Shown: positions 51,907-61,013, counted from the first letter of the stretch. The stretch is DNA of 64,000 bases from Tunicatimonas pelagia (GCF_030506325.1 NZ_CP120683.1:3671001-3735000); one strand, 5' to 3'. Numbers and translations are program-made. Notes: generated by a model not told the origin, from the letters alone.

Positions 51907-51990
51907 ACGGAAACCGGATACTGGAATCTGGAGACCGGAATAACTATTTTCGGTCGCCGGCTTCCGGTCGGCCGCCGACGCGGTTCCGGC
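51905..51990. repeat. CCGGAAACCGG/CCGGTCGCCGG-type palindromic repeat over the folK end
   Basis: GGAAACCGGATACTGGAATCTG and then GGTCGCCGGCTTCCGGTCGG are interleaved complementary half-sites spanning the moeB-folK intergenic gap and the last 45 nt of folK (51944-51990). Same family as 31080-31160. Confidence 0.5.
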
Positions 51991-52480
51991 TTCCCACTAA
52001 CCACACCTCCAACGTATCTGGCGTAGCTGCTAGCAACTTCTGATGCGACTGAAGAAGCACTGGATGCACTTCATTGGGAATTAGCTCAACCAGTGGAGCT
52101 AGCGTAAACCGACGGTTCTGTATTTCGGGGTGCGGTACGGTAAGCGTAGCAGTGCGGACGAGGCGGTTGCCGTAGTAAAGCAGGTCAATGTCAATCAAGC
52201 GCTCCCGCCATTTGCCGACCTTCACCTTACCTATTTTTTGCTCAATATTTTGCAAAGCGCGTAGCAAGTCTTCGTGCCCCAGGTCAGTATCTATCTGAAT
52301 TACCTGATTATAAAATAGGGGCTGATCCAATACTCCCCAGGCTTCGGTTTCGTAAATGCCGGAGGTACGTATGATACTGCCTACCTGCTGAACAATATGT
52401 TCCCGTGCCTGTTGAAGATTTTTACCCCGATCTTCCAGATTGCTACCTAATAACACATAAATTCCCTTAATTACCTTCAC
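51944..52480 (-). CDS. folK: 2-amino-4-hydroxy-6-hydroxymethyldihydropteridine pyrophosphokinase
   Basis: 178 residues. It transfers pyrophosphate from ATP to hydroxymethyl-dihydropterin in folate synthesis. Motifs are IYVLLGSNLEDRGKNL near the N-terminus, QVIQIDTDLGHEDLLRALQNIEQKIGK in the middle, and the diagnostic WRERLIDIDLLYYG plus LTVPHPEIQNRRFTLAPLVEL. The final 15 or so residues (GSRNRVGGRPEAGDRK) are encoded by dispersed repeat DNA. The gene lies convergent to moeB. Confidence 0.95.
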   Translation of the reverse strand: MKVIKGIYVLLGSNLEDRGKNLQQAREHIVQQVGSIIRTSGIYETEAWGVLDQPLFYNQVIQIDTDLGHEDLLRALQNIEQKIGKVKVGKWRERLIDIDLLYYGNRLVRTATLTVPHPEIQNRRFTLAPLVELIPNEVHPVLLQSHQKLLAATPDTLEVWLVGSRNRVGGRPEAGDRK

Positions 52481-52573
52481 CTGAAGTATTGAAAAATGTT
52501 AAATTTCGGATTCTTGTGTAAGAAAATAAGATAATCTGATACTAAGAAAGAAAACTATTTAATATCCTTTACT

Positions 52574-54352
52574 ATGATATTTTTACGAAACGTGTTAGCC
52601 ACCCTAGTAGGGTTGATCCTCTTCTTCGGATTAATCTTTGCCATTTTTGGCGGAATTATCGCCGCTGCCTCTCAAGAACCTGAAGTAGAGGTAAAAGAAA
52701 ACTCAGTACTACATCTGAAATTAAACAAGCCCATTGTGGAGCGAAAAATGGACGACCCGTTCAGTGAACTACCTCTTCCAGGCTTTGATGACGGTACTAT
52801 CGGATTACTACAAATACGCAGTGCCATTCAAGCCGCCAAGGAGGATGAAAGCATCAAAGGCATTTACCTTGATGCCGGTCTTTCGCTCGGTGGCTTTGCT
52901 AGTTTAGAAGAAATCCGCAATGATCTGATTGACTTTAAAGAGTCGGGAAAATTTATTCTTTCGTACAGTGATTTTCTCAGCGAACAGGCTTACTACATTG
53001 CTTCCGTAGCCGATGAACTATACATTCACCCCGATTGGGGCGGAGTAGAATTTAATGGTTTTATGATGGAAACGGTGTTCATCAAAGAAACCTTAGATAA
53101 ACTTGGTCTTAAGCCCGAAATCTTCCGGGTGGGGGATTTCAAGAGTGCTATTGAGCCGCTAACTCGCACCAGCATGAGTGATTCTAGCCGGGCACAAACG
53201 GTATCTTTTCTCAATTCGCTTTACGACACCTACCTCAACCGTATAGAAACTTCTACCGATATATCCGAAAGTCAGCTTCGTAGCTTGGCTGATTCTATGA
53301 AGATACGGGAGCCACAAGATGCCGTAGATGCTAACATGGTAACTGGGCTGCGCTACCCCGACGAAGTGCGCGACCTACTGCGGGAGAAACTTGGTTTGGA
53401 AGAAGGAGAAAGTGAAGAGGACGATGATGATATCAACTTTATCTCGGTAGAAAAGTACAGCAAAGCGGTAGAAGCCCGTGCTCCCGATTACTCCCGCAAT
53501 CGCGTAGCCGTGATTGTCGCTTCGGGCAGCATTGTTAATGGCGAAGGAGACATGGATAACATTGGTGGCGATCGGTTTGCCAAAGAAATTCGCAAAGCCC
53601 GCGAAGACGATAATGTGAAAGCCATGGTTATCCGAATTAACTCGGGCGGGGGAAGTGCCCTAGCCTCAGATAAGATGTGGCGGGAGATTCAACTAGCCAA
53701 GCAGGAGAAACCTGTGATCGCCTCTATGTCTGACGTAGCGGCTTCGGGTGGGTACTACATGGCAATGGGTTGCGATACTATTGTAGCTCACCCTAATACC
53801 ATCACCGGATCTATTGGTATTTTTGGTGCGTTTTTCAACGTAGAAGGTATGCTGGATAAGATAGGCGTAGATACCGAGATTGTCCAGACAGGCGAGTTTG
53901 CCGACATCTTCTCGCCCTCCAAACCTATGTCAGAGGCCGAACGGCGAATTATTCAAAATGGTGTTGAGCAGGGCTACGAGACCTTTACCAGCAAAGCAGC
54001 CGAGGGAAGAAACATGACAGTAGAGCAACTGAAAAAAGTGGCTTCGGGGCGAGTCTGGAGCGGAACAGAGGCTCTGGAACGTGATTTAGTAGACGTACTA
54101 GGCGGACTAGATGACGCCGTAGCCATTGCGGTAGCAAAGGCGGGCCTAGAAGAGGATGATTACCGCATAAAGTACTATCCCGAAAACAAAGACATCTTCC
54201 AGCAAATTATGGAAGAGTTGGGGCAAGAAGTGAGCACTCAGCTGCTCAAGCGTGAGCTTGGCGATGCCTTCCCCTATGTGCAGCAATTTCAACAAGTACG
54301 CGACTGGCAAGGTATCCAAGCCCGCATGCCTTTCATGATGGAGATTAAATAG
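52574..54352 (+). CDS. sppA: signal peptide peptidase SppA (67K type)
   Basis: 592 residues: a single N-terminal membrane anchor (9-31), then two ClpP-like domains in tandem. The catalytic lysine is K190 in VGDFKSAIEPLTR and the nucleophile is S391 in SDVAASGGYYMA, matching the Lys/Ser dyad of E. coli SppA. The ALASDKMWREI helix and VWSGTEALERDLVD end are also conserved. It digests signal-peptide remnants in the inner membrane. It stands alone; its 3' side is repeat DNA. Confidence 0.93.
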   Translation: MIFLRNVLATLVGLILFFGLIFAIFGGIIAAASQEPEVEVKENSVLHLKLNKPIVERKMDDPFSELPLPGFDDGTIGLLQIRSAIQAAKEDESIKGIYLDAGLSLGGFASLEEIRNDLIDFKESGKFILSYSDFLSEQAYYIASVADELYIHPDWGGVEFNGFMMETVFIKETLDKLGLKPEIFRVGDFKSAIEPLTRTSMSDSSRAQTVSFLNSLYDTYLNRIETSTDISESQLRSLADSMKIREPQDAVDANMVTGLRYPDEVRDLLREKLGLEEGESEEDDDDINFISVEKYSKAVEARAPDYSRNRVAVIVASGSIVNGEGDMDNIGGDRFAKEIRKAREDDNVKAMVIRINSGGGSALASDKMWREIQLAKQEKPVIASMSDVAASGGYYMAMGCDTIVAHPNTITGSIGIFGAFFNVEGMLDKIGVDTEIVQTGEFADIFSPSKPMSEAERRIIQNGVEQGYETFTSKAAEGRNMTVEQLKKVASGRVWSGTEALERDLVDVLGGLDDAVAIAVAKAGLEEDDYRIKYYPENKDIFQQIMEELGQEVSTQLLKRELGDAFPYVQQFQQVRDWQGIQARMPFMMEIK

Positions 54353-54697
54353 CTAGAAGTATAATTACAGTGAGATAAATCCCCCTATATCCCCCTTTTT
54401 TAGGGGGAAGGCTTCATTTGTTTTTAACATTTCTATGTTCGTTTTATCAGTGCTCAGAGAATAGTTCTTAACTAAGTGAGGACAATTATTTATGTATTGA
54501 TATTACAACAAGTTCTCCTCCCCTTCATAAAGGGCCACGGTGGCGCGGAGATAGGGGGATTCAACCACTCCGCAGTCTAAAGAACGGGTAGCCAACCCAA
54601 CTTCAGTATACCTAACTTGAAAAAGCCAGAGCTTCACTAAACAGCTAATAACTTCTGGTTTCCTCAACATTATGCAGTCCTATCATCCGTTATTTCC
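54353..54697. repeat. intergenic region with two inverted CCCCCTA-type repeats
   Basis: This 345-bp gap holds two members of the same palindromic family in opposite orientation: GATAAATCCCCCTATATCCCCC then TTTTTTAGGGGGAAGG (54375-54412), and TCTCCTCCCCTTCATAAAGGG, CCACGG, then GGAGATAGGGGGATTC (54513-54568). The outer ATCCCCCTAT and ATAGGGGGAT are reverse complements, so together they look like ends of a miniature element of about 190 bp. No open frame lies inside. Confidence 0.6.
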
Positions 54698-54904
54698 ATG
54701 AACCAATCCTTTGCGACAGAATTACAGAAATATATCACTAAACAGTTCACTCAGCTACGGCAGTGGCTTCGGCCTGACCCTGCTGACTCAGTGGCTGTGA
54801 AAATTTTCAAGGGAATATACAAATCGTTAGCCGTACTGGTATTAACTGCCTTCTCCCCCGTAATTATCGTTATCTTAGCTATCGCTTTCCTAGCAGCTTT
54901 TTAG
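54698..54904 (+). CDS. small single-pass membrane protein
   Basis: 68 residues: an amphipathic N-terminal half (LQKYITKQFTQLRQWLRPDP) and one hydrophobic helix near the C-terminus (SLAVLVLTAFSPVIIVILAIAFLAAF). The tail-anchored pattern suggests inner-membrane insertion with the N-terminus in the cytoplasm. No known family. It begins 24 nt before the next small membrane gene's start region and both may be one transcript. Confidence 0.45.
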   Translation: MNQSFATELQKYITKQFTQLRQWLRPDPADSVAVKIFKGIYKSLAVLVLTAFSPVIIVILAIAFLAAF

Positions 54905-54927
54905 TACCAAAGACTGTTTACTATCCA

Positions 54928-55317
54928 ATGAAAGTTCTTACCTCTCCGGTGTTTATTATTTGTGCGCTGCTGTTTATCATACATCAAGTTCTGCAAAAAG
55001 GACTGGATATTACTTTTCCGATGGTTGATCGCTACTTAGACAACCTGCTGACGATGCCAATTATACTAAGCCTACTGCTGGTAGAGCGACAGTATCTCTT
55101 TAAACGGGGAAAAGCGTACCGCCTATTGGCTTTAGATGTAGTAGTCGCTACTGTTTTTATCACTCTAGTATCGGAAATTCTTTTTCCACTCTTTTCTGAT
55201 GATTTTACCACCGATTGGTGGGATGTAGCTTTCTTAGCATTAGGCAGCCTGATTTTCTATATTACCATCAATACAATTCCTACCAAAGAAAAAGATCGCG
55301 ATACCCGCTCCCGATAG
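54928..55317 (+). CDS. small membrane protein (Mg/citrate-transporter-like annotation family)
   Basis: 129 residues with three to four hydrophobic segments (FIICALLFIIHQVLQ, LLTMPIILSLLLVERQYLF, LALDVVVATVFITLVSEILF, VAFLALGSLIFYITIN). The pattern matches short Bacteroidota proteins that databases often label magnesium citrate secondary transporter, but I see no direct support for transport. It starts 23 nt after the small single-pass gene. Confidence 0.5.
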   Translation: MKVLTSPVFIICALLFIIHQVLQKGLDITFPMVDRYLDNLLTMPIILSLLLVERQYLFKRGKAYRLLALDVVVATVFITLVSEILFPLFSDDFTTDWWDVAFLALGSLIFYITINTIPTKEKDRDTRSR

Positions 55318-55439
55318 TAAGTCAAAGCTTATTAATACTACGCATAAAGAGTTTATGGTTCTCAAACAAATTCCGTGAAGCATTAACTTGTTGCGTGCAA
55401 GAGATTATATTTCATTAGGAGGTACTTGAACTTTCAGAT

Positions 55440-56050
55440 TTGAAGATCACCTTAATAGACGGAACACCAACCATATAGATTCACCTAGGACCGTCCGCCA
55501 GGGATCATTAATCAGCGGGAACAGCGAAAATTTCGGGACTTGAAAATACCGGAGCGTGAAGTTTGGTTCTATATCCACCCCACCCAATTTTGCTGCCTTA
55601 GTTGTAAGCGGTGCTTTTTCGGGCATCTCAATTGGGTGGTAAAGGGCAAGTCCTATACCCAACGACAAGCCAAACGGATAGTTGAGATATGTGAAAAACA
55701 ATCTTCCTCCCAAGTAGCCGGCACTCCGGTGGGTGCTTTAGTAGGTATGTGCCCTAACACCGTAGAACACTTGTTCTACCAGTGGGCCGAACAGGTTATC
55801 GTCCTTCCCGAACGGTATGCCGCAGTCAAGAAACTGGGCATCGACGAGATCGCCCACAGGAAAGGAAGAAAGGACTATGTTTGTGTACTAACCGATCTGG
55901 AACGGGGCATCCAACTTGCTATGCTACCCAACAGGAAAAAAGAGATTTTGATGGCTCATTTCAAGGGACTCGGTGAGAAGTTTTGCCATCAGATCAAAGT
56001 AGTCAGTTGCGATATTTGGAAGACCTATGTCCAGGTGTCGCAGGTATTTT
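55440..56050 (+). pseudogene. truncated ISL3-type transposase remnant
   Basis: The frame from 55540 encodes the zinc-finger/helix part of an ISL3-family transposase (REVWFYIHPTQFCCLSCKRC, then GKSYTQRQAKRIVEICEKQ) and the beginning of its DDE domain: LGIDEIAHRKGRKDYVCVLTDLERG and VSCDIWKTYVQV supply the two aspartates. The protein breaks off just after this, within VSQVFF, so the third (glutamate) catalytic residue and the end are lost. A degenerate N-terminal piece with stops lies in 55440-55540 (ELSDLKITLIDGTP). The remnant abuts the intact sialate O-acetylesterase gene and is transcribed toward it. Confidence 0.72.
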
Positions 56051-56073
56051 TTTTAGCAAGGTACTGCTTTGAT

Positions 56074-58047
56074 CTACCGCAGCGTAAACGCATTCTCCTC
56101 AGTAATCCCACCCCAATCATCCGATCGGAACGGCACAGCAGGTAAGCCTTCTTCATTGTACAAATTAGCCTGATCGGGATTATTAGCCCAGGCGTAGCGT
56201 ACCGCCACCGGATCATCAACAGCATCGCTATAAACCGTTACTTCATTTTCTCCGGTAACTTCAGCTTTCGCCCAGTGAAATTCTTGATCGCTTCCTGCCA
56301 AAGTAAAACCTTTTAGGTAACCATACTTATCTTTTACTACCAAGCCACTACCAATATCATCTAGCTTCACAATCATCTTGCTTCCTTCCACTTGAGCCGA
56401 TTGGAAAGTAGGGCCAGACGCCACTACGTCTTCCCCGTAAGCAATTTCTCGCATAGCCAAGGCTAATCGCTTACCCACATCACGCTTATTGGCTGGATGA
56501 ATATCGTCGGCTTCGCCAATATCAATAATGGTAGCCATGCCTACTTTGGGTAGCTTCAAAGCTTTAGTTTGTGCTTCTCGCAACTCAGCCCAGTTGCTAG
56601 GCTGAGGGGTTTCCACCGGAGCCATAAAATTAGCCAACTGCACAAAAGCAAACGGCATCTCACTACCCCAATCGTTTCGCCACTGCTGAATCATAGCCGG
56701 AAAGATTTTGCTGTATTCCTTCGCCCGAGAGGCATTAGTTTCCCCCTGATACCAGATTGCCCCCTTCAAACCGTAGGGGACTAGAGGATGAATCATGGCG
56801 TTGTAAAGCAAGCTGGGGTAATGATGGAGCTGGGTTGGATAGTTTTCACGTCCGGCTCCACGTTGGTAATGCCAATTTCCGGCTAACGGAAAACGCACCG
56901 ACTGCTGCTGGGTTGGGGTTAGATAGAAATCTTTACCAGCGATAGCAAACCCACCTTGCCCACCTTTATCAATCACTCGGATCGTAATAGTATTTTCACC
57001 TTCTTTAATGGCGGAAGCCGGAACTTTGTACCGACGGTACTGCTCTTTACCCTGAGTTCCTCCAACTTTGGTATCGTTGATCCAAACCTGATCGTTATCG
57101 TCAATAGTGCCTAGGTTAAGCAGCAAATCCTTCCCTTGAAATTCAGTAGGTAGTATCACTGACCTCTTAAACCAAACGGTGCCGTCATGACGACGAAGAG
57201 CGGGTTGGTTGAACGGGCTGGGGAGCAGTAGTGTCTCCCAATTCTGAAAATCAACACTAGCCGAAGACCAATTCTCCTGAACGCCTGGATCTTTACTGTC
57301 CACATCATCAAAGAAGCTGCTGGTTTTCGTCTGATGACTCTCCCTAACTTTCTCCATCGTATTTCCTTCAGCTTGCAGCTGCTGTACTGCTTCGTGCAAA
57401 CGTGGATATTCGCTAAGAGCCTCAGCACTCATCCAAGCCTCAGCGGGGGTACCACCCCAATTTGAACTAATCAATCCGATGGGTACATTCAAATGCTCAC
57501 GAAGCTGCTGGGCAAAGAAGTAGGCTACGGCTGAAAACTCCCGCACATTTTCCTCATTATTCACTTTCCATTCAGTCGGCAGAATATCACCTTTCGGCTG
57601 TAAGGCTTGGTCGTGCTTCACTTTAATTAGGCGGATTTGAGTATCATTAGCTGTATAAGCCACTTCGTTAGCATAAGGTAACTGACGTACCCGCCATTCC
57701 ATGTTTGACTGACCGCCACAGAGAAACACATCTCCTACTAGCACATCGTTAAAAGAAACCGATTCACTATCACCCTTTATCTCAATAGTGTAAGGCCCAC
57801 CCGCGTCGGTAGCGGGAAGCATTACCTGCCATTTGCCATTTTGGTCAGCTTTAGCGTTCAGTGTCTCACCATTAAAGGTTAGTGTAATCTTTTCCTTCGG
57901 ACTAGCCTTGCCCCAAACGGGTACTGGCTGCTCGCGCTGAATTACCATATGGTTAGAAAAAACATGGGGAAGAGAAAGTTGCGCTGAAGCCTGAGTGATA
58001 AATAGATACGCTAAGCCAATGGAAAGAAGTAGACGAAACATAAGCAT
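56074..58047 (-). CDS. secreted sialate O-acetylesterase (SGNH hydrolase)
   Basis: 657 residues: signal peptide 1-22 (ITQASA), then N-terminal beta domain with GGQSNMEWRV near residue 113 (the SGNH nucleophile serine). A central galactose-binding-like jelly-roll domain (residues 285-370, GTIDDNDQVWINDTKVGG) is typical of bacterial sialate O-acetylesterases. The C-terminal catalytic part has GLKGAIWYQGETNASRA and IGEADDIHPANKRDVGKRLALA (the D-x-x-H). It removes O-acetyl groups from sialic acids or other acetylated glycans outside the cell. It fits the carbohydrate-scavenging profile suggested by the sulfatase. Confidence 0.9.
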   Translation of the reverse strand: MLMFRLLLSIGLAYLFITQASAQLSLPHVFSNHMVIQREQPVPVWGKASPKEKITLTFNGETLNAKADQNGKWQVMLPATDAGGPYTIEIKGDSESVSFNDVLVGDVFLCGGQSNMEWRVRQLPYANEVAYTANDTQIRLIKVKHDQALQPKGDILPTEWKVNNEENVREFSAVAYFFAQQLREHLNVPIGLISSNWGGTPAEAWMSAEALSEYPRLHEAVQQLQAEGNTMEKVRESHQTKTSSFFDDVDSKDPGVQENWSSASVDFQNWETLLLPSPFNQPALRRHDGTVWFKRSVILPTEFQGKDLLLNLGTIDDNDQVWINDTKVGGTQGKEQYRRYKVPASAIKEGENTITIRVIDKGGQGGFAIAGKDFYLTPTQQQSVRFPLAGNWHYQRGAGRENYPTQLHHYPSLLYNAMIHPLVPYGLKGAIWYQGETNASRAKEYSKIFPAMIQQWRNDWGSEMPFAFVQLANFMAPVETPQPSNWAELREAQTKALKLPKVGMATIIDIGEADDIHPANKRDVGKRLALAMREIAYGEDVVASGPTFQSAQVEGSKMIVKLDDIGSGLVVKDKYGYLKGFTLAGSDQEFHWAKAEVTGENEVTVYSDAVDDPVAVRYAWANNPDQANLYNEEGLPAVPFRSDDWGGITEENAFTLR

Positions 58048-58146
58048 GATAGATTGGTTGTTGTAGGTGGAAAAATTAACCCACTTTTTTATCTTTTCAA
58101 AAGATTAAACGAATAGTACTACTAGACTTCCCTAAACTTTTCAAAT

Positions 58147-59193
58147 ATGGCTCAATCTGATCAAGCTCTGGAGAGCTATCTAAAAAAGCTGATGGATATT
58201 CAGTACGGCAACCGAGAGGAGCAACAGTTTACCCAAGAAGACCTTAAAAATATTGCCCTGGAAGCTGGACTTACTGAGTCGGCTTGGCAAAAATCACAAC
58301 AAAAAGCCCAGCAGCATTTGCAACGGGGTACTGCTTACCTGAACGCTCAAAACTACGATGATGCTGCGAATGAGCTGGAGAATGCTGCATCGCTAATGCC
58401 CCACGATACCGAAGCTAACTACCTAGCAGCTAAAGCTTTTCTGTTTCGGGGTAACCACTACAACCGTACGACCGATTACGACCGATCCGAATACTACATT
58501 AACCGAACGCTCGGTATTGCCCCCGCCCACCCCGGAGCAATGCAGCTAAAGACCGAGCTTAACAACAAACGGCGGGTACTGAGCAACGAAACTGAGCGAA
58601 AAAGCCGAAGTAATAAATTTACTAAGTGGGGTATTATTGGTGGTTTAGCGATTGTGTTCATTGCCGGATACTTCAATATCTACAACAGCATGGTGGGGTT
58701 AGAAGAAAAAGTAAATAGTGCCTGGGCGCAGGTAGAAAACCAGTACCAACGCCGGGCCGACCTAATTCCCAATTTGGTGAAGACAGTAGAAGGAGCCGCA
58801 AATTATGAGCGGGAAACGCTAAACGAAGTAGTAAATGCCCGGGCAGCAGCTACTTCTATCCAGGTTGATGTAGATGACCTGGGCGATGCCGCAAAACTAG
58901 CTGAATACGCCCAGGCTCAGGAACAACTAGGCGGTTCACTCAATCGCCTGATTGCCGTTGCTGAACAGTATCCTGACTTGCGGGCCACTGAAAACTTTCG
59001 TGACCTGCAAAACCAATTAGAAGGCACTGAGAACCGTATTTCTACCGAGCGCCGCCGCTTCAATGAGTCTGTACAAAACTACAATGCCAAAGCCCGAAGG
59101 TTTCCTAATAACTTGTTGGGGTTTGATACTAAAGAGTACTTTTCTACCGACCCTGCCAATGCCCTACCACCCAGCGTAAACTTTAATGAATGA
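58147..59193 (+). CDS. LemA-family protein with N-terminal TPR-like extension
   Basis: 348 residues. Residues 1-35 look like a small helical module (LESYLKKLMDIQYG), 48-150 form two to three TPR-like helical pairs (RGTAYLNAQNYDDAANELENAASLMP; AKAFLFRGNHYNRTTDYDRSEYY). Membrane anchor at 162-182. From about 183 the LemA domain: NIYNSMVGLEEKVNSAWAQVENQYQRRADLIPNLVKTVEGAANYERETLNEVVNARAA, ending NLLGF. Ordinary LemA is about 190 residues, so this is a fusion. It heads a three-gene operon with two TPM-domain genes, the classical LemA/YgcG pairing. Confidence 0.83.
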   Translation: MAQSDQALESYLKKLMDIQYGNREEQQFTQEDLKNIALEAGLTESAWQKSQQKAQQHLQRGTAYLNAQNYDDAANELENAASLMPHDTEANYLAAKAFLFRGNHYNRTTDYDRSEYYINRTLGIAPAHPGAMQLKTELNNKRRVLSNETERKSRSNKFTKWGIIGGLAIVFIAGYFNIYNSMVGLEEKVNSAWAQVENQYQRRADLIPNLVKTVEGAANYERETLNEVVNARAAATSIQVDVDDLGDAAKLAEYAQAQEQLGGSLNRLIAVAEQYPDLRATENFRDLQNQLEGTENRISTERRRFNESVQNYNAKARRFPNNLLGFDTKEYFSTDPANALPPSVNFNE

Positions 59194-59262
59194 TGATTAG
59201 TGCTTGAATTTATTACTCATCAATCATCATTCGTTATTCATTAGTCATCCATCATTACTTCA
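59190..59262. repeat. TTAGTCATTCATTA-type palindromic repeat
   Basis: ATGAATGATGATTAGTGCTTG followed by TTATTACTCATCAATCATCATT and TTCATTAGTCATCC lies between the LemA-like and first TPM gene. It belongs to the family at 10640-10712. Confidence 0.5.
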
Positions 59263-59268
59263 TTAACT

Positions 59269-59907
59269 ATGTTAACTAGTGAAGATTTACAGAAGATAGA
59301 AGCTGCCGTACAGCAGGTTGAGGCGCAAACGGGTGGGGAGATTGTGCCGGTATTAGCCAAGCAGTCGTCGTTTTATGAGATTACGCTGTGGCGAGTTAGC
59401 GCATTGTTTGCCGGAGTTGCTGGAATCATACTGACTATCTTGTTTGTTACTACCAGTTTGCTACTTTTTATGCCACCCTATCTATGGCTACTTATCGTAC
59501 TCGTAGCAGGGTTGTTGGGTATGACGATAGCCGTTTCTTCCTGGCCATTTAAACGCTGGTTTCTGAGCAAAGAATTGATGCGGAGTCGAGCGTTAGATCA
59601 AGCCAAGAATATGTTTTACGATCATAATGTACATCTCACTGAACCCCGCACCGGAATCTTAATCTACGTTAGTTTCTTTGAGCACCAAGCGGTGATACTG
59701 GCCGATGTAGGCATTAGTGAGTTAGTCGCTGATGATCGCTGGGCGGAAATTGTACAGCAGCTTACGCTAGGTTTAAAGCAAAATCAAACTACCGAAAGTA
59801 TCTGTGAAGCGATAACAGCCTGCGGAAAGCTACTGGACGAGAGCGGAGTACATCAGCCCACCGACGATGATAATTTACTATCCGATGAAGTACGTATTAA
59901 TGAATAA
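59269..59907 (+). CDS. TPM-domain membrane protein (YgcG-like, short form)
   Basis: 212 residues. The N-terminal LTSEDLQKIEAAVQQVEAQTGGEIVPVLAKQS block is a TPM-domain opening, then two hydrophobic helices (ALFAGVAGIILTILFVTTSLLLFMPPYLWLLIVLVAGLLGMTIAV), then the second half of the domain (RTGILIYVSFFEHQAVILADVGISELVADDRW). The TPM fold is common in LemA-linked proteins and in photosystem II repair (TLP18.3); its role in heterotrophs is unknown. It is the middle gene of the operon and overlaps the next by 8 nt. Confidence 0.8.
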   Translation: MLTSEDLQKIEAAVQQVEAQTGGEIVPVLAKQSSFYEITLWRVSALFAGVAGIILTILFVTTSLLLFMPPYLWLLIVLVAGLLGMTIAVSSWPFKRWFLSKELMRSRALDQAKNMFYDHNVHLTEPRTGILIYVSFFEHQAVILADVGISELVADDRWAEIVQQLTLGLKQNQTTESICEAITACGKLLDESGVHQPTDDDNLLSDEVRINE

Positions 59908-60991
59908 TTTAACCAAATACTTCGTAGGGGTTTGCTTCTTGCTGGTGAGTCACTCCAGTTTCGCCCAGCCGGTACCACCGTTGTCAGCGCGGGTAAATGA
60001 TTATGCCAACGTATTATCATACTCAGCCGAGGAAAAATTAGAAGCCCGCTTGCGCGACCATGAAGAACGCACTACCAATCAGGTAGCAGTGCTGACTGTC
60101 AATAGTTTGGAAGGAAACGCCATCGAGGACTTCTCAATACAAACCGTAGAAAGTTGGAAACTAGGGCAGAAAGGCAGGGAAAATGGGATACTGTTTCTGG
60201 TGGTAACCGACGACCGTAAATTACGGATTGAGGTGGGCTACGGGCTGGAGCCTTACCTAACCGATGCTACTTCCGGCAGAATTATCCGGGAGGTGATTGT
60301 GCCCCACTTTCGGGCGGATGATTACGAGCAAGGAATTGTGGCGGGAACGAACGCCATTTTGGCTCAGATAGAAGGTATTAAAGACTTCAGCGAGCCACTT
60401 AGTGCTAAAGAAGATGGTAGTGGCTTTGGTATTCTTACCTTTCTGCTAAGTATTGTATCAGCCATTATCGGATGGTTTGTGTGGCGCAAACGCCGACGTA
60501 ACGCCCCTCGTAAGAGCAAAAAAACGGGACTAGAAATGCGAAAGCTTAGTGAGAAGAAAGAAGACGTGCACCTTGACCGGGGGCAACAAGTTGAAGAGCA
60601 GATTGGCTCGGTAGATTACGACGTATGGACTTCCGATCAGCCCAACGATGTTTCAATCATTGCTTACAAAAATACCTTTAACCGCCGATATAGTAAATGC
60701 CCCAACTGTGGTTACATTACGTACCATTTAGCGAAAAGCCAGGTAGTACGTTCCGCGACCTACTCTCGAGCTGGGCAAGGAGTGCGCGACTACGCTTGCA
60801 AAAACTGTAATCATACCGAATCGCGCCGTTACAGTATTCCTCGCCTACGCCGTAGTCGCACCGTAGTGATTCCGGGCGGAGGAAGTTACAGTGGCGGTGG
60901 CTGGAGCAGTGGCGGTGGTTTCTCCGGGGGCGGCGGCTTTTCCGGGGGGGGTGGATCCTTTGGCGGGGGTGGAGCTTCGGGTAGCTGGTAA
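59900..60991 (+). CDS. TPM-domain protein with zinc ribbon and glycine-rich tail
   Basis: 363 residues from ATG 59900: signal peptide (NLTKYFVGVCFLLVSHSSFAQ), then a TPM domain (residues 25-150, ending FRADDYEQGIVAGTNAILAQ), one transmembrane helix (about 172-195, GFGILTFLLSIVSAIIGWFVW) and a cytoplasmic part. The latter contains a zinc ribbon CPNCGY...CKNCNH (spacing about 38) followed by a glycine-rich tail ending GGASGSW. YgcG proteins usually lack a zinc ribbon, so this form may have an extra partner. The start overlaps the preceding gene by 8 nt; other in-frame ATG codons at 59885 are possible. Confidence 0.85.
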   Translation: MNNLTKYFVGVCFLLVSHSSFAQPVPPLSARVNDYANVLSYSAEEKLEARLRDHEERTTNQVAVLTVNSLEGNAIEDFSIQTVESWKLGQKGRENGILFLVVTDDRKLRIEVGYGLEPYLTDATSGRIIREVIVPHFRADDYEQGIVAGTNAILAQIEGIKDFSEPLSAKEDGSGFGILTFLLSIVSAIIGWFVWRKRRRNAPRKSKKTGLEMRKLSEKKEDVHLDRGQQVEEQIGSVDYDVWTSDQPNDVSIIAYKNTFNRRYSKCPNCGYITYHLAKSQVVRSATYSRAGQGVRDYACKNCNHTESRRYSIPRLRRSRTVVIPGGGSYSGGGWSSGGGFSGGGGFSGGGGSFGGGGASGSW

Positions 60992-61013
60992 GGAAAGCGA
61001 TTGATAGCTTTCC
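60992..61013 (+). terminator. terminator-like hairpin after the LemA/TPM operon
   Basis: GGAAAGC and GCTTTCC pair across an 8-nt loop directly after the stop codon of the last operon gene. The expected T-run is missing, so termination strength is doubtful. Confidence 0.45.

Noticed and set aside
58091-58105. ATCTTTTCAAAAGAT palindrome upstream of the LemA-like gene
   Set aside because: Only 15 nt and low-complexity; could be chance in AT-rich DNA.
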